NCBI RefSeq assembly: GCF_014196455.1 | Contig: NZ_JACIDS010000003.1 | Location: forward strand, 434,001 to 498,000 | Reading direction: 5' to 3' | DNA length: 64,000 bases | Source: Kaistia hirudinis | Lineage (GTDB): Bacteria > Pseudomonadota > Alphaproteobacteria > Rhizobiales > Kaistiaceae | In this document: one piece after another, positions 51,656 through 59,980 of the stretch | Numbering within the stretch: position 1 is the stretch's first letter | Layout of the letters: each line of letters starts with the position of its first letter | The notes under the pieces: generated by a model | What the model saw: only the letters and a program-made list of their open reading frames with translations | What the model was told of the DNA's origin: nothing | The model's database searches: none | Position numbers and translations under genes: made by a program

Positions 51656-52573
51656 CTATCCTTCCAGCCCGTAGATGCGCGCGGCGGTATCCCGGAAGAA
51701 AGCGCGCTGCGCCGCTTCGGGTCGATCCGCCAGGATGTTGCGATAGACGTCGAGCAATGGACCGAACCCTGCCTGCAGACCCGAGACCGGGGCATCGCTG
51801 CCGAACAGCGAACGGTCGGGGCCGAAGCAGTCGAAGCAATAGCTGATGACAGAGCCGAGGCTCGTTTCGGTCCAGTCGTGGTCATAGGCGACCGGATTGG
51901 AAATCTTGATGCAGACATTGGGCTGGGCCGCGAGGCCGGCAAGGCCGGCGCGCCAGGCCGCCATGCCCGCTTCGCTTCGATCCGTCGGGCTGCCGCAATG
52001 GTTGAGCACGAAGACCGTATCGCCGAAGTCCCGCGCGAGTTCAGCGGCCTCCTCCATCTGGTGCGGGAAGAGCATCAGATCGAAAGGCAGCTTCGCCTCG
52101 GTCAGCGCGGCCAACCCGCGACGCCAGGATGGGTCCGACATGCGATGGGGACGCGCCGCGAATGAGCGCGCCGGATCGGGGTGCCATGCCACGATATCCC
52201 TGAGCCCGGCCGCGCGTGGATGGGCCGCTTCGCGGGCGATGCGCGTCGCGGCGTCGGGCGCGTCGAGCGCGACATGGAAGACGTGGCGCGCGGCGACGAT
52301 CGAGCGGTCGAGCGTATCGAGCCAGGCAGACTCCTCGCCGCCCGGATCATGCGCCCATCCGCCTTCGACATGGACCGATGCGATGACGTTCTGGCCCGCC
52401 GCGTCGGCGAGATAGTCCTCGACCAGATAGTCGCGCCGCAGCGGGGCAAGGTCCCCCATCGGCAGGCCGGCCTCGTCCGGCGCCGGCTGCTTGTCGAGCC
52501 AGCTGTGCTTGCCAAGGCCATAGGCCCACAGGTGATGATGGGCGTCGATAACGGGTCCGCGATAGGGCGCCAT
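51656..52573 (-). CDS. amidohydrolase (COG3618 lactonase-type TIM barrel)
   Basis: 305 residues. The metal motif IDAHHHLW opens the protein. Later motifs are IASVHVEGG, FVLNHCGSP and FGSDAPVS with the catalytic Asp, as in 2-pyrone-4,6-dicarboxylate and sugar lactonases. I prefer ATG at 52573: AGGTGAG stands seven bases before it, whereas the GTG at 52585 overlaps that ribosome site. It may hydrolyse a lactone or amide; it lies between the Amadori kinase gene (110 bases upstream) and the PLP gene. Confidence 0.87.
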   Translation of the reverse strand: MAPYRGPVIDAHHHLWAYGLGKHSWLDKQPAPDEAGLPMGDLAPLRRDYLVEDYLADAAGQNVIASVHVEGGWAHDPGGEESAWLDTLDRSIVAARHVFHVALDAPDAATRIAREAAHPRAAGLRDIVAWHPDPARSFAARPHRMSDPSWRRGLAALTEAKLPFDLMLFPHQMEEAAELARDFGDTVFVLNHCGSPTDRSEAGMAAWRAGLAGLAAQPNVCIKISNPVAYDHDWTETSLGSVISYCFDCFGPDRSLFGSDAPVSGLQAGFGPLLDVYRNILADRPEAAQRAFFRDTAARIYGLEG

Positions 52574-52695
52574 GGGCTCGCTCACCTTGTCAGATGACTA
52601 ACTCAGCATAGCCGCGACGGCGCCGCAACGCCGCCCGCGCCAATTTTCGTCGCGCCGCGATCCCTCTGCCAGGCACTCCGGACGAAGCGGATCCA

Positions 52696-53526
52696 TCACG
52701 AATCTGTCGTCTCGACGGGCTGCTGGGGGAAGCCGCCCTCATGCAGGCAGGTCGCCGCGGCGAGGGCCGCGGCCTTCTCGCCGGCGACGTCTGGCGACGC
52801 GCCCGAAAGCAGCGCGTGAAGGAAACCGGCGATATAGCTGTCGCCCGCGCCCGTCGTGTCGACGGGAACGATCGGACGGGCGGGAATGTCCGCGTCGAAG
52901 CCGTCGACGAAGACCGAGCTGCCCTGCGATCCGCGAGTGACGACGACACCGCGTGCGCCGCGCGCAAACAGCGCATGGGCCGCACGGCGGGCGGCGTCAT
53001 GCGAACCGTCGATCGAGGCGAAGGCGATCGAGAGTCCGTCGACGCCGAGGTTCTCGGGGCGCGCGTTCACCGTCGTGTCCTGCGATACGGAGATGCCGGC
53101 GGCGGCGAGATGTCGCCGCACGGCACCGCCATCATCGAGCCAGCCGATATGCACATGGTCGAAGCCGAGCAGCGCCGCCATCGCGTCATCGTCGGGGACA
53201 TAGCCGGCGCAGGCGCCGAAATCCTCGAACCCGATGCTCCGCTCGCCATTCTCTGCGACATCGATCTGCGTATAGGCGGTCGGCAGGGCGCGGCGGGCGA
53301 GACGGGATATGTCGACGCGGTTGCGAACGAGGCTCTGTTCGGTCAGCGCGCCATTCTCATCCTCGCCGACGGCGCCGAAATAGGCCGAGACGCCGCCGAG
53401 GGACGCGAACTGGACCGCGACATTGACGGCGTTGCCGCCGATGAAGCGCCGCCCTGCCGGCCGCAGGATGTCGACGCAATTGTCGCCCACGGCAGCAAGC
53501 CTGAGAGGACGCTCAATATTCGACAC
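52696..53526 (-). CDS. frlD: PfkB-family sugar kinase, fructoselysine/fructose-asparagine 6-kinase-like
   Basis: 276 residues, short for the ribokinase family and of the FrlD size. The N-terminal GDNCVD and GGNAVNVAVQF motifs bind the sugar, and the catalytic segment is DTTGAGD at 223-229 (D229 is the base). FrlD/FraD kinases phosphorylate C6 of a fructosyl-amino acid. The start is a GTG at 53526 lying inside the 3' end of the deglycase gene (14-base overlap). Adjacency to the SIS deglycase is the strongest argument for this substrate class; the exact amino acid is unknown. Confidence 0.82.
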   Translation of the reverse strand: MSNIERPLRLAAVGDNCVDILRPAGRRFIGGNAVNVAVQFASLGGVSAYFGAVGEDENGALTEQSLVRNRVDISRLARRALPTAYTQIDVAENGERSIGFEDFGACAGYVPDDDAMAALLGFDHVHIGWLDDGGAVRRHLAAAGISVSQDTTVNARPENLGVDGLSIAFASIDGSHDAARRAAHALFARGARGVVVTRGSQGSSVFVDGFDADIPARPIVPVDTTGAGDSYIAGFLHALLSGASPDVAGEKAAALAAATCLHEGGFPQQPVETTDS

Positions 53527-54538
53527 GGCGATAATACCGGCGCGTCGTCAGGGGGTGATTGCGCAGCTTCTCGAGATGGGCCGAGATGCGCTCGAGCAGC
53601 GTGGCGAGGAGGGCCGGCGCGAGCAGCGCCCGCAGGGTGGGGGAGAGGTCCGGCGTCGGATAGTCGGCCGTGTCCAGCACCGTCAAATCACCCTCCACCT
53701 TGGGGACGAAGCGCTCGACGCGATCGGCCAGCGCCCGGCAATCGTCTTCACCCTTGAACAGGATGACGCTCACGCCCTTTTCCACCAGCTCCAGCGTGCC
53801 GTGGAAGAAATCCGACGCATGGACGGGACGCGTGCGAATCCACTGCATCTCTTCCAAAATGCACATGGCATAGTAGTAGGCCTGCGGCCACACATTTCCG
53901 GCACCGACGAAAATGTGCCAGTCCGACCCGGCGATGATCTGCGCGAAATCGGCGGCCTTCGGCTCGATCGCCTGCTTGATGGCGAGCAGCGACCGCGGCA
54001 GCGCCTGCATGCCGTCGACGAGGCTTGCGAAGCTGCCGAGCGCGCCGAGTTCCCCGCGATGGCCGAGCACCGAGAGCGCGATCAGCAGCGACTGGATGTA
54101 GAAGCTCTCGCTCGACGTGTCGTCGGCGGCAAAGTTCACGAAGGCGCGATCCGCGCCGCGGCCGAGCGGCGTGTCGGCATGGCCGACCAGGGTCGCGACC
54201 TTCGCGCCCCGCGCCTTGGCGAAGTCGAGGAAGGCGACGCTTTCCTTGGTCGTGCCGGACAGCGATACCAGGAACACCAGCGAGCCGGCGTTCAGATTGG
54301 CCGAGCCGGCGGCCATCGTCTCGGAAACGGAATCGGAGAACACGGGAAAGGTCGACAGCCGCCGCAGCAGCTGCACGGCCGGCTGCAGCAGGATCGCTAC
54401 GCCGCCCGTTCCGACGATGTGAATGTTCGTGATGCCCTGCCGGAGCGATTCGCCGACGAACTGGTCGATGTCTCCCGCGAGGGCTACGGCCCCCGACTGG
54501 ATGCCCAGAAATCGGGTCTCGTCGAAATTCAGCATCAT
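53513..54538 (-). CDS. frlB: SIS-domain sugar isomerase, fructosamine-6-phosphate deglycase-like
   Basis: 341 residues with two SIS domains (about 25-160 and 190-325). The catalytic pair known from Salmonella FraB (Glu214 and His230, recalled) is matched in identity and spacing: E230 and H246, the latter in FFHGTLE. The C-terminus RRYYRRVEY resembles that of FrlB. The enzyme should split a 6-phosphofructosyl amino acid into glucose 6-phosphate and the free amino acid. Two adjacent ATG codons exist; 54538 fits AGGGA better. It is transcribed divergently from a GntR regulator. Confidence 0.85.
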   Translation of the reverse strand: MMLNFDETRFLGIQSGAVALAGDIDQFVGESLRQGITNIHIVGTGGVAILLQPAVQLLRRLSTFPVFSDSVSETMAAGSANLNAGSLVFLVSLSGTTKESVAFLDFAKARGAKVATLVGHADTPLGRGADRAFVNFAADDTSSESFYIQSLLIALSVLGHRGELGALGSFASLVDGMQALPRSLLAIKQAIEPKAADFAQIIAGSDWHIFVGAGNVWPQAYYYAMCILEEMQWIRTRPVHASDFFHGTLELVEKGVSVILFKGEDDCRALADRVERFVPKVEGDLTVLDTADYPTPDLSPTLRALLAPALLATLLERISAHLEKLRNHPLTTRRYYRRVEY

Positions 54539-54699
54539 GCTTCCCTGGATCGAGGATTTATCTGACAACAGGCTTGCGTCATGTTGCCCGGCGCTGTCAA
54601 GGGTGGCCAGGCATCCGGCGCCAGTTTGGCCGCGAGAGGTCTGACATTGTCGACCGGGAATGCCTGTGGCAGATTTGCTCCTCATTCAGGAGAGCATGC
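54539..54699. promoter_or_regulatory. divergent promoter between deglycase and GntR genes
   Basis: 161 bases. TTATCTGACAA at 54558 and GTCTGACATTGTC near 54638 are the most operator-like elements. GACAAC in the first recurs beside the next promoter on the right (near 55451), suggesting one regulator controls both. Confidence 0.4.
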
Positions 54700-55431
54700 A
54701 TGGAGCCGGAGCCGAAAGCGCGCCGTGTCGGGACGAAGCAGCTGCACGAGGAGATCGTGCGCCTTCTGGCGGAATCCGGCCTGAAGCCGGGCGATCAGAT
54801 CCCGACCGAAGCGGAGCTCAAGGAGCGTCTCGGCGGCGCGAGGCCCACCATCCGGGAAGCGCTGAAGCTGCTCGAACAGGACGGCGTCATCCGCGCGGAG
54901 CACGGGCGGGGACGCTTCCTCACGGCGGCCGGATCGATCCGCATCGATCGGCCGATCACGACGTTCGAGAGCGTCACCGAGATGGCCCGCCATTTCGGCT
55001 ATAATCTTGTCAATAAAATACTTTCCGTATCCGAGGAGCGTCCGGCGGCCGACATTGCCAAGGCACTCAATCTCGCGAAAGGCGAGACCGTGATCCGGCT
55101 CGAACGCCTTCGGCTGAACGATCGCGAGCCGGTCCTCTACTGCCTCGACCATATCCGCCGCGACGCGATCAGCGACCGTGTCTTCGATGTGGACTGGTCG
55201 GGCTCGCTGATCGAGACGCTCGCCCGCTATGGCGCCCGGCCGAGCATGTCCCAGGCGCGCGTCCGCGCGACGTTCCTGCCGGATGATGTCGCGGCGCGGC
55301 ACGACCTTCGCGACTTCGGACCGGCGCTCGTGATCGAGGAGACGGCCTATCGGGACTCGGGTCCGCCGGTGCTCCATGCGATCGACTATCACAGGGGCGA
55401 TCGCTACGCATTCAGCTTCCTGCGCAAGTGA
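54700..55431 (+). CDS. GntR family transcriptional regulator with UTRA domain (FrlR/FraR-like)
   Basis: 243 residues. The winged helix (residues 9-72) includes LKPGDQIPTEAELKERLGGARPTIREALKLLEQDGVI; a linker leads into a UTRA ligand domain (about 95-240) with LARYGARPSM and the late YRGDRYAFSF-like tail. HutC-subfamily regulators sense small metabolites, in this context a fructosamine phosphate. ATG at 54700 has AGGAGA six bases before it. The reading frame further upstream is a shadow. It is divergent from the kinase/deglycase operon. Confidence 0.9.
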   Translation: MEPEPKARRVGTKQLHEEIVRLLAESGLKPGDQIPTEAELKERLGGARPTIREALKLLEQDGVIRAEHGRGRFLTAAGSIRIDRPITTFESVTEMARHFGYNLVNKILSVSEERPAADIAKALNLAKGETVIRLERLRLNDREPVLYCLDHIRRDAISDRVFDVDWSGSLIETLARYGARPSMSQARVRATFLPDDVAARHDLRDFGPALVIEETAYRDSGPPVLHAIDYHRGDRYAFSFLRK

Positions 55432-55437
55432 GCGCTC

Positions 55438-55465
55438 TTGACAGATGTAAGACAACTCGTCTGCT
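55438..55465 (+). promoter_or_regulatory. promoter and inverted repeat upstream of M20 gene
   Basis: TTGACA at 55438-55443 is a perfect -35 hexamer. A weak -10 (TGCTAT) follows 18 bases later. Between them AGAC-N5-GTCT (about 55450-55462) forms a short palindrome that would let the GntR protein occlude the promoter. Confidence 0.5.
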
Positions 55466-55498
55466 ATGGCTCCGTGTCCAGCGCCTTCGGAGCCGATC

Positions 55499-56836
55499 AT
55501 GACCACCAGCGAACCCGTTCTCACTGCCGCTCAGACGGAGGCCGTCGAGCGGGCGATCGACGCCCTGTGGCCGAAGGCCGTCGATCTCCTGCAGCGCATG
55601 GTGGCCACCAACAGCGTGAACCCGCTCTTCCCCGGCATCGCGCGTGAGGCGGTGATCGGCGGCGAGACGCAGGTCACGGGCATGCTCGCCGAATTTCTGT
55701 CCGGCTTCGGCCTCGACAGCCATGCGGTCGCGCCGGACCCCGAACGGGTCAATCGCGTCTCGGTCCTGAAGGGGGCCGGCGGCGGGCGCTCGCTGCTGAT
55801 CAACGGCCATGTCGATACGGTCGCGCCGTTCAAATCCGAGCTCTGGTCCACCGGCAGCCCCTGGAACGCCGAGATCCGGGACGGGCGTCTCTACGGTCTC
55901 GGATCGACTGACATGAAGAGCGGCCTCGTCTCGGCGGCGCTGGCGGCCGCCGCGCTCGCTTCCGCCGGCATCCGCCTCAAGGGCGAGCTCCAGATCCACG
56001 CGGTGGTGGGCGAGGAGACCATGAGCCATGCATTCGGCACGTCGGCCGTTCTCGAAGCCGGCTATGTCGCGGAGGGCGGCATCGTGGTCGAGCCGACATC
56101 GCAGCCGGTGCCGCTGACGGTGTCGCCGGTCGGGGCCGGTAATTTCAACCTGCATATCGAGGTCCAGGGCCTCGCCAGCCATGGCGGCAATCGCGGCCCG
56201 TCGATCCGGGCGGGCGGTGGCGGCATGGCGGTCGGCGTCAACGCGGTCGAGAAGGCGATCCTCGTCGTCCAGGCGCTGCAGCAGCTCGAGCAGGAATGGG
56301 GCACGACCAAGGTGCATCCGGCCTTTCCGGCGGGCTTCTTCACGCTGTGTCCTGCCGTTCTGCATGGCGATGCGGGCGTGCCGAGCGTCGGCTATCTCGC
56401 CGACCGCGCGACGATCGGCTACCTCGTCTGGTATCCGCCGCAGAACACCGCCGCCGAGATCCGCGCCGAGATCGAGGCGCAGGTCCGCCGCGCCGCCGAG
56501 ATGGATCCGTGGCTGCGCCAGCACCCGCCCGTGCTGCGCTGGGACAGCAACTGGCCGGTCTCCGACACGGACCCGGAGCATCCGCTGGTGCGCAGCCTCG
56601 TGCGCGCGCGGGCCGACGTTCTGGGAGCGCCGCCGGCCGGCCTCGCGGATACGGCGGCCTTCAACGCCTGCTGCGACGCCGCCTTCATCGAGCAGAAAGG
56701 CATTCCGTCCGTGATCTTCGGGCCGGGCGATCTGCGCTGCGCGCATTCGATGAACGAGTTCGTGAACCTCTCCGAAGTCGCCGACGCCGCACGCATCCTC
56801 GCCCGCTCCGCCGCACGCTGGTGCGGCGTAGCCTGA
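55499..56836 (+). CDS. M20 family metallohydrolase (ArgE/DapE-like)
   Basis: 445 residues. Metal ligands are H104 and D106 in NGHVDTV, an Asp in GSTDMKSGL, the catalytic Glu pair in VGEETM and a late His in CAHSMNEFV. An extended N-terminus of about 25 residues precedes the family start. It should cleave an N-acyl or peptide bond of a small molecule. It is transcribed with the GntR regulator's strand but from its own promoter; its place near the Amadori genes suggests trimming of glycated dipeptides or acylated amino acids (inference). Confidence 0.88.
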   Translation: MTTSEPVLTAAQTEAVERAIDALWPKAVDLLQRMVATNSVNPLFPGIAREAVIGGETQVTGMLAEFLSGFGLDSHAVAPDPERVNRVSVLKGAGGGRSLLINGHVDTVAPFKSELWSTGSPWNAEIRDGRLYGLGSTDMKSGLVSAALAAAALASAGIRLKGELQIHAVVGEETMSHAFGTSAVLEAGYVAEGGIVVEPTSQPVPLTVSPVGAGNFNLHIEVQGLASHGGNRGPSIRAGGGGMAVGVNAVEKAILVVQALQQLEQEWGTTKVHPAFPAGFFTLCPAVLHGDAGVPSVGYLADRATIGYLVWYPPQNTAAEIRAEIEAQVRRAAEMDPWLRQHPPVLRWDSNWPVSDTDPEHPLVRSLVRARADVLGAPPAGLADTAAFNACCDAAFIEQKGIPSVIFGPGDLRCAHSMNEFVNLSEVADAARILARSAARWCGVA

Positions 56837-56845
56837 CGCAGACAC

Positions 56846-56935
56846 GACGAGCGGCCCGGCCCCAAACCCCGCCGCTCGTCCTTCTCGCCCGTTCCGGCCC
56901 CACAGAGGACGCGGCCGTTCGGTCGGCTGCGTCCT
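56846..56935 (+). terminator. tandem hairpin terminators after the M20 gene
   Basis: First stem: GACGAGCGGC (56846-56855) with GCCGCTCGTC (56871-56880), followed by CTTCT. Second stem: AGGACGC (56906-56912) with GCGTCCT (56929-56935), followed by TTTGCG. Both lie in the 217-base convergent gap and can also stop leftward transcription from the nucleoside operon. Confidence 0.7.
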
Positions 56936-57053
56936 TTGCGCAGGGAGCCGGAACATAGGCTGCCGCACGCGATCGTCGGCCGCAATGCAAGCGCTGAACG
57001 AGTCGCTCGCACGGTCTTTCACGTGCACCGGTACTGCTTCGCTTGAAAGCGCT

Positions 57054-58013
57054 CTAGAGACCGACGGTCTTGATCGTCTCGACGAAGCGGTCGATGAACC
57101 GGTCGACCTGTACGTCAGTACAGACATCGACATTCTCGCGGCCCTCGGCCTGACGCCGACGATCGGCGATGAACTGGCCGCGAGTCCACTCGCCGTTCAG
57201 TTCGACCGTGGCGAGCATCGGCGTTTTCGTGACGAGGCTCGGATCCTCGGCGATGGCGACGGCCAGGGGATCGTGCATGCCCGCGCCGATCTCGTAACCA
57301 GCCGATTCATTGTAGAAATCCAGATAGAACTTGGTGATCTCCATCAGCTTACGACCGGCGGGGCCGCCCTCGGCCGTGATCTGCGCGATCCTGTCCGCCG
57401 TCAGCATCGTCCGCATGGTGACGTCCATGCCGACCAACGTGATGCGTGCACCCGAGTTGATGACGATATGTGCCGCCTCGGGATCATTGAGGAAATTGGC
57501 ATCGACCATGGGGCGCGGCGTGCCGCCGATGCCGGGGTGGAAGACGGTGCTTCCCATCACCACGATCTCGCGCAGCAGACCGGCGATCGCCCGGTCCTTC
57601 GCGATCGCGAGGGCTACATTGGTCAGCGGCCCGACCGGCACCAGCGTGATCTCGCCCGGATTCTCGCGCGCGAGCCGGATGATCAGATCGCTGGCATGCT
57701 CTTCGAGTGGCTTGCTGCGCGGCGGCGGCAGCGTGATCTCGCCGAGTCCGTTGTCGCCATGCACATGGCCGGCGGTCTTGATGAAAGGATGAAGCAGCGA
57801 GCGCGCGGCACCGGCGGCGACCGGAATGTCCGCTCGTCCACCGAGTTCCAGGATCTGCAGCGTATTGCGCGTCGCGTTCTCGATCTCCGTGTTGCCGAAG
57901 ACCGTGGTGCAGGCCTCGAGCGTCAGTCCGGGCCGATTGATCGCGTAGAGGATCGCCATCGCGTCGTCGACGCCCGTGTCGACATCGAGGATGATGCGGC
58001 GCTTTTCGGTCAT
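57054..58013 (-). CDS. nucleoside hydrolase (inosine-uridine preferring family)
   Basis: 319 residues. The calcium-binding Asp cluster is D10-V-D12-T-G-V-D16-D17. The other ligands and the catalytic His fall in LVPVGPLTNVALAI and AGMHDPLAVAIAEDP. It hydrolyses the N-glycosidic bond of ribonucleosides in the cytoplasm. It is the last gene of a leftward operon with a BMP-type nucleoside importer, which fixes the role: imported nucleosides are split to base and ribose. GAAGGTG precedes the ATG. Confidence 0.93.
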   Translation of the reverse strand: MTEKRRIILDVDTGVDDAMAILYAINRPGLTLEACTTVFGNTEIENATRNTLQILELGGRADIPVAAGAARSLLHPFIKTAGHVHGDNGLGEITLPPPRSKPLEEHASDLIIRLARENPGEITLVPVGPLTNVALAIAKDRAIAGLLREIVVMGSTVFHPGIGGTPRPMVDANFLNDPEAAHIVINSGARITLVGMDVTMRTMLTADRIAQITAEGGPAGRKLMEITKFYLDFYNESAGYEIGAGMHDPLAVAIAEDPSLVTKTPMLATVELNGEWTRGQFIADRRRQAEGRENVDVCTDVQVDRFIDRFVETIKTVGL

Positions 58014-58045
58014 GGGTTTCACCTTCTCGTTCCTGGAGGCAAGGC

Positions 58046-58951
58046 TCAGCGCATCCTGAGGCGGATGCTGGATCGGCCGGAATTGAGCACGATGACGATG
58101 AGCGTGATCACGTAGGGCGTTATGTCGGTCAATTGATTGGGCAGGCCGATGGATTGGAGGCGTAGCCCGATTGCATCGGTGAAGCCGAAGAGGAGGCACG
58201 CGGCAGCCGCCCAGAGCGGATCGCTGCGGGCTAGCATCACCGCCACGAGGGCGATCCAGCCCCGGCCCGCGGTCATGTCCTCGGAAAAGACGCTGACCGT
58301 TCCAAGCGAAAGCTGCGCGCCGGCAAGGCCGAGCAGAAGGCTGGAGCCGAGGACCGTCACGATGCGGTAACGCGATACGTCGACGCCGAGCGCCTGCGCA
58401 GCATCCGGCCGCTCGCCGACCCCGCGCAGGCGGAGGCCGATCGGTGTCCTGAACAGGAGGAACCACACCACACCGATCAGCGCCCAGGACAGGAACGTGA
58501 TCGGCGTCTGCGCCCAGGTGAGGATGCCCGCCACGGGAATGTTCCGCAGCCAGAGCCAGCGCAGCTTGACGATCGGGAGGATCGCCGGATCGGAGAAGGT
58601 GCCGCTGACGCCGAAGACGATGCGCAGCAGGAAGCTGGTCAGGCCCGAGGCCAGAAGATTGAGCGCGATGCAGATCGATATATTGTCGCCGCGCAACCAT
58701 GTGGTGCCGAGCGCCAGCGGCAAGGTGAAGACCAGCACCGCAACGAGCGCTGCGGCAACGCCCGCCAGCGCGCTTCCCCCATAATAGCTGCCGACGACCG
58801 CGAAGAACGCGCCCACCAGCATCTGTCCTTCCAGCGCCATGTTGAAGACGCCGACCCGCGCGCAGAGCACACCCGCCAGCGACGCCAGCAGGATGGGGGT
58901 CATGGCCTGAAGCGTTGCCTGCAGCAGGATGACGGAAAACAGATTGCTCAT
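58046..58951 (-). CDS. ABC transporter permease, BMP/nucleoside type (NupQ-like)
   Basis: 301 residues, about eight to nine membrane segments. The N-terminal LLASLAGVLCARVGVFNMALEGQMLVGAF segment is the hallmark of the second permease of nucleoside/BMP transporters. Its start overlaps the first permease's stop by four bases. Confidence 0.92.
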   Translation of the reverse strand: MSNLFSVILLQATLQAMTPILLASLAGVLCARVGVFNMALEGQMLVGAFFAVVGSYYGGSALAGVAAALVAVLVFTLPLALGTTWLRGDNISICIALNLLASGLTSFLLRIVFGVSGTFSDPAILPIVKLRWLWLRNIPVAGILTWAQTPITFLSWALIGVVWFLLFRTPIGLRLRGVGERPDAAQALGVDVSRYRIVTVLGSSLLLGLAGAQLSLGTVSVFSEDMTAGRGWIALVAVMLARSDPLWAAAACLLFGFTDAIGLRLQSIGLPNQLTDITPYVITLIVIVLNSGRSSIRLRMR

Positions 58952-59979
58952 TCGCGATCCGTCCGCTGGCGACGGAAAAGGGCGATGAGCAGGATCGTGA
59001 TCGCCTGCAGCACCATGGTCAGGACGCGCGGCACCTCGGTATCGCGCTGCATGCCTACGCCGCCGATCTGCATCGCGGCAAAGAACAGCCCGGCCGCCAC
59101 GCTGCCCAGCGGCTGGCCACCCGCCAGCAGCGCTGCCATGAAGCCCGTGGGACCGAAGGACGGCGCCAGCAGACCGTCGTCGATGAAGCGGAAATGCGAG
59201 CCCAGCACGATGATCGAGCCGACAAGGCCGGCGATCCCGCCGCTCACGAACATGACGCCATAGGCCTGCCGCGCGAGATGAATGCCGCCATAGCGCGCGA
59301 ATCGCGCATTGATGCCGCTGAGACGCAGCTCGAGCCCGCCGACGGTCCGGCGTTCGAACCAGACATAGGCGAGCGCGACCGCAATCATCACAGGCGCGCC
59401 GACATTCAGCGGTCCGACCAGGGCAGGCAGGCGGTCGTCGAGCGGGATCATCGCCGATTGCGGCAGGTTGGACGTCGTGTCACGCAGGGGAAAACGCACC
59501 AGATAGGACGCCACGCCGACGGCCGGATAGTTCAGCAGCAGGCTGGAAATCAGCATCGGGATGCCGCGGCTGATCTCGCCCCAGGCGGCGAGCAGGGCAT
59601 AGAGGCCGGCCGCGATGATAGCCGCCGCCATGCTGATGATGATCGCTGCGAACCCGGTGAAGGGCAGATGGAGCGGGACGATTGCGGCCACGAGGCCCCC
59701 GACCACCAGCTGACCATCGCCGCCGAGATTGAGCATGCCGGCGCGGAGCGGAATCGCGGCCACAAGCGTCATGCCGACCACGGGCATCGCCCAGTTCAGC
59801 GTATCCGGCAGATTGGGCAGCGAGAGCGCCCCGGAGACCAGGGCCCGATACGCCGTGAGCGGGTTGTTGCCGGTCGACAGCAGGACCAGACCGCCGACCA
59901 CGAAGGAGGCGAGAATGGACCAGAGCGCGGTCGGCAGCCTCCGGTGAGCGCGCCTCAGATGGGGGAAGGTGAAACTCAT
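58948..59979 (-). CDS. ABC transporter permease, BMP/nucleoside type (NupP-like)
   Basis: 343 residues. The RAGMLNLGGDGQLVVGGL segment and GGLELRLSGINARFARYGGI are characteristic of the first permease of these importers. I chose the ATG at 59979, immediately after the ATPase stop; the longer frame upstream is a shadow of the ATPase gene. Confidence 0.92.
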   Translation of the reverse strand: MSFTFPHLRRAHRRLPTALWSILASFVVGGLVLLSTGNNPLTAYRALVSGALSLPNLPDTLNWAMPVVGMTLVAAIPLRAGMLNLGGDGQLVVGGLVAAIVPLHLPFTGFAAIIISMAAAIIAAGLYALLAAWGEISRGIPMLISSLLLNYPAVGVASYLVRFPLRDTTSNLPQSAMIPLDDRLPALVGPLNVGAPVMIAVALAYVWFERRTVGGLELRLSGINARFARYGGIHLARQAYGVMFVSGGIAGLVGSIIVLGSHFRFIDDGLLAPSFGPTGFMAALLAGGQPLGSVAAGLFFAAMQIGGVGMQRDTEVPRVLTMVLQAITILLIALFRRQRTDRE

Positions 59980-59980
59980 G

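Noticed and set aside
54574-54699. longer N-terminus for the GntR regulator
   Set aside because: There is no ribosome site before 54574, and the added residues lack similarity to GntR proteins, whereas AGGAGA precedes the ATG at 54700.
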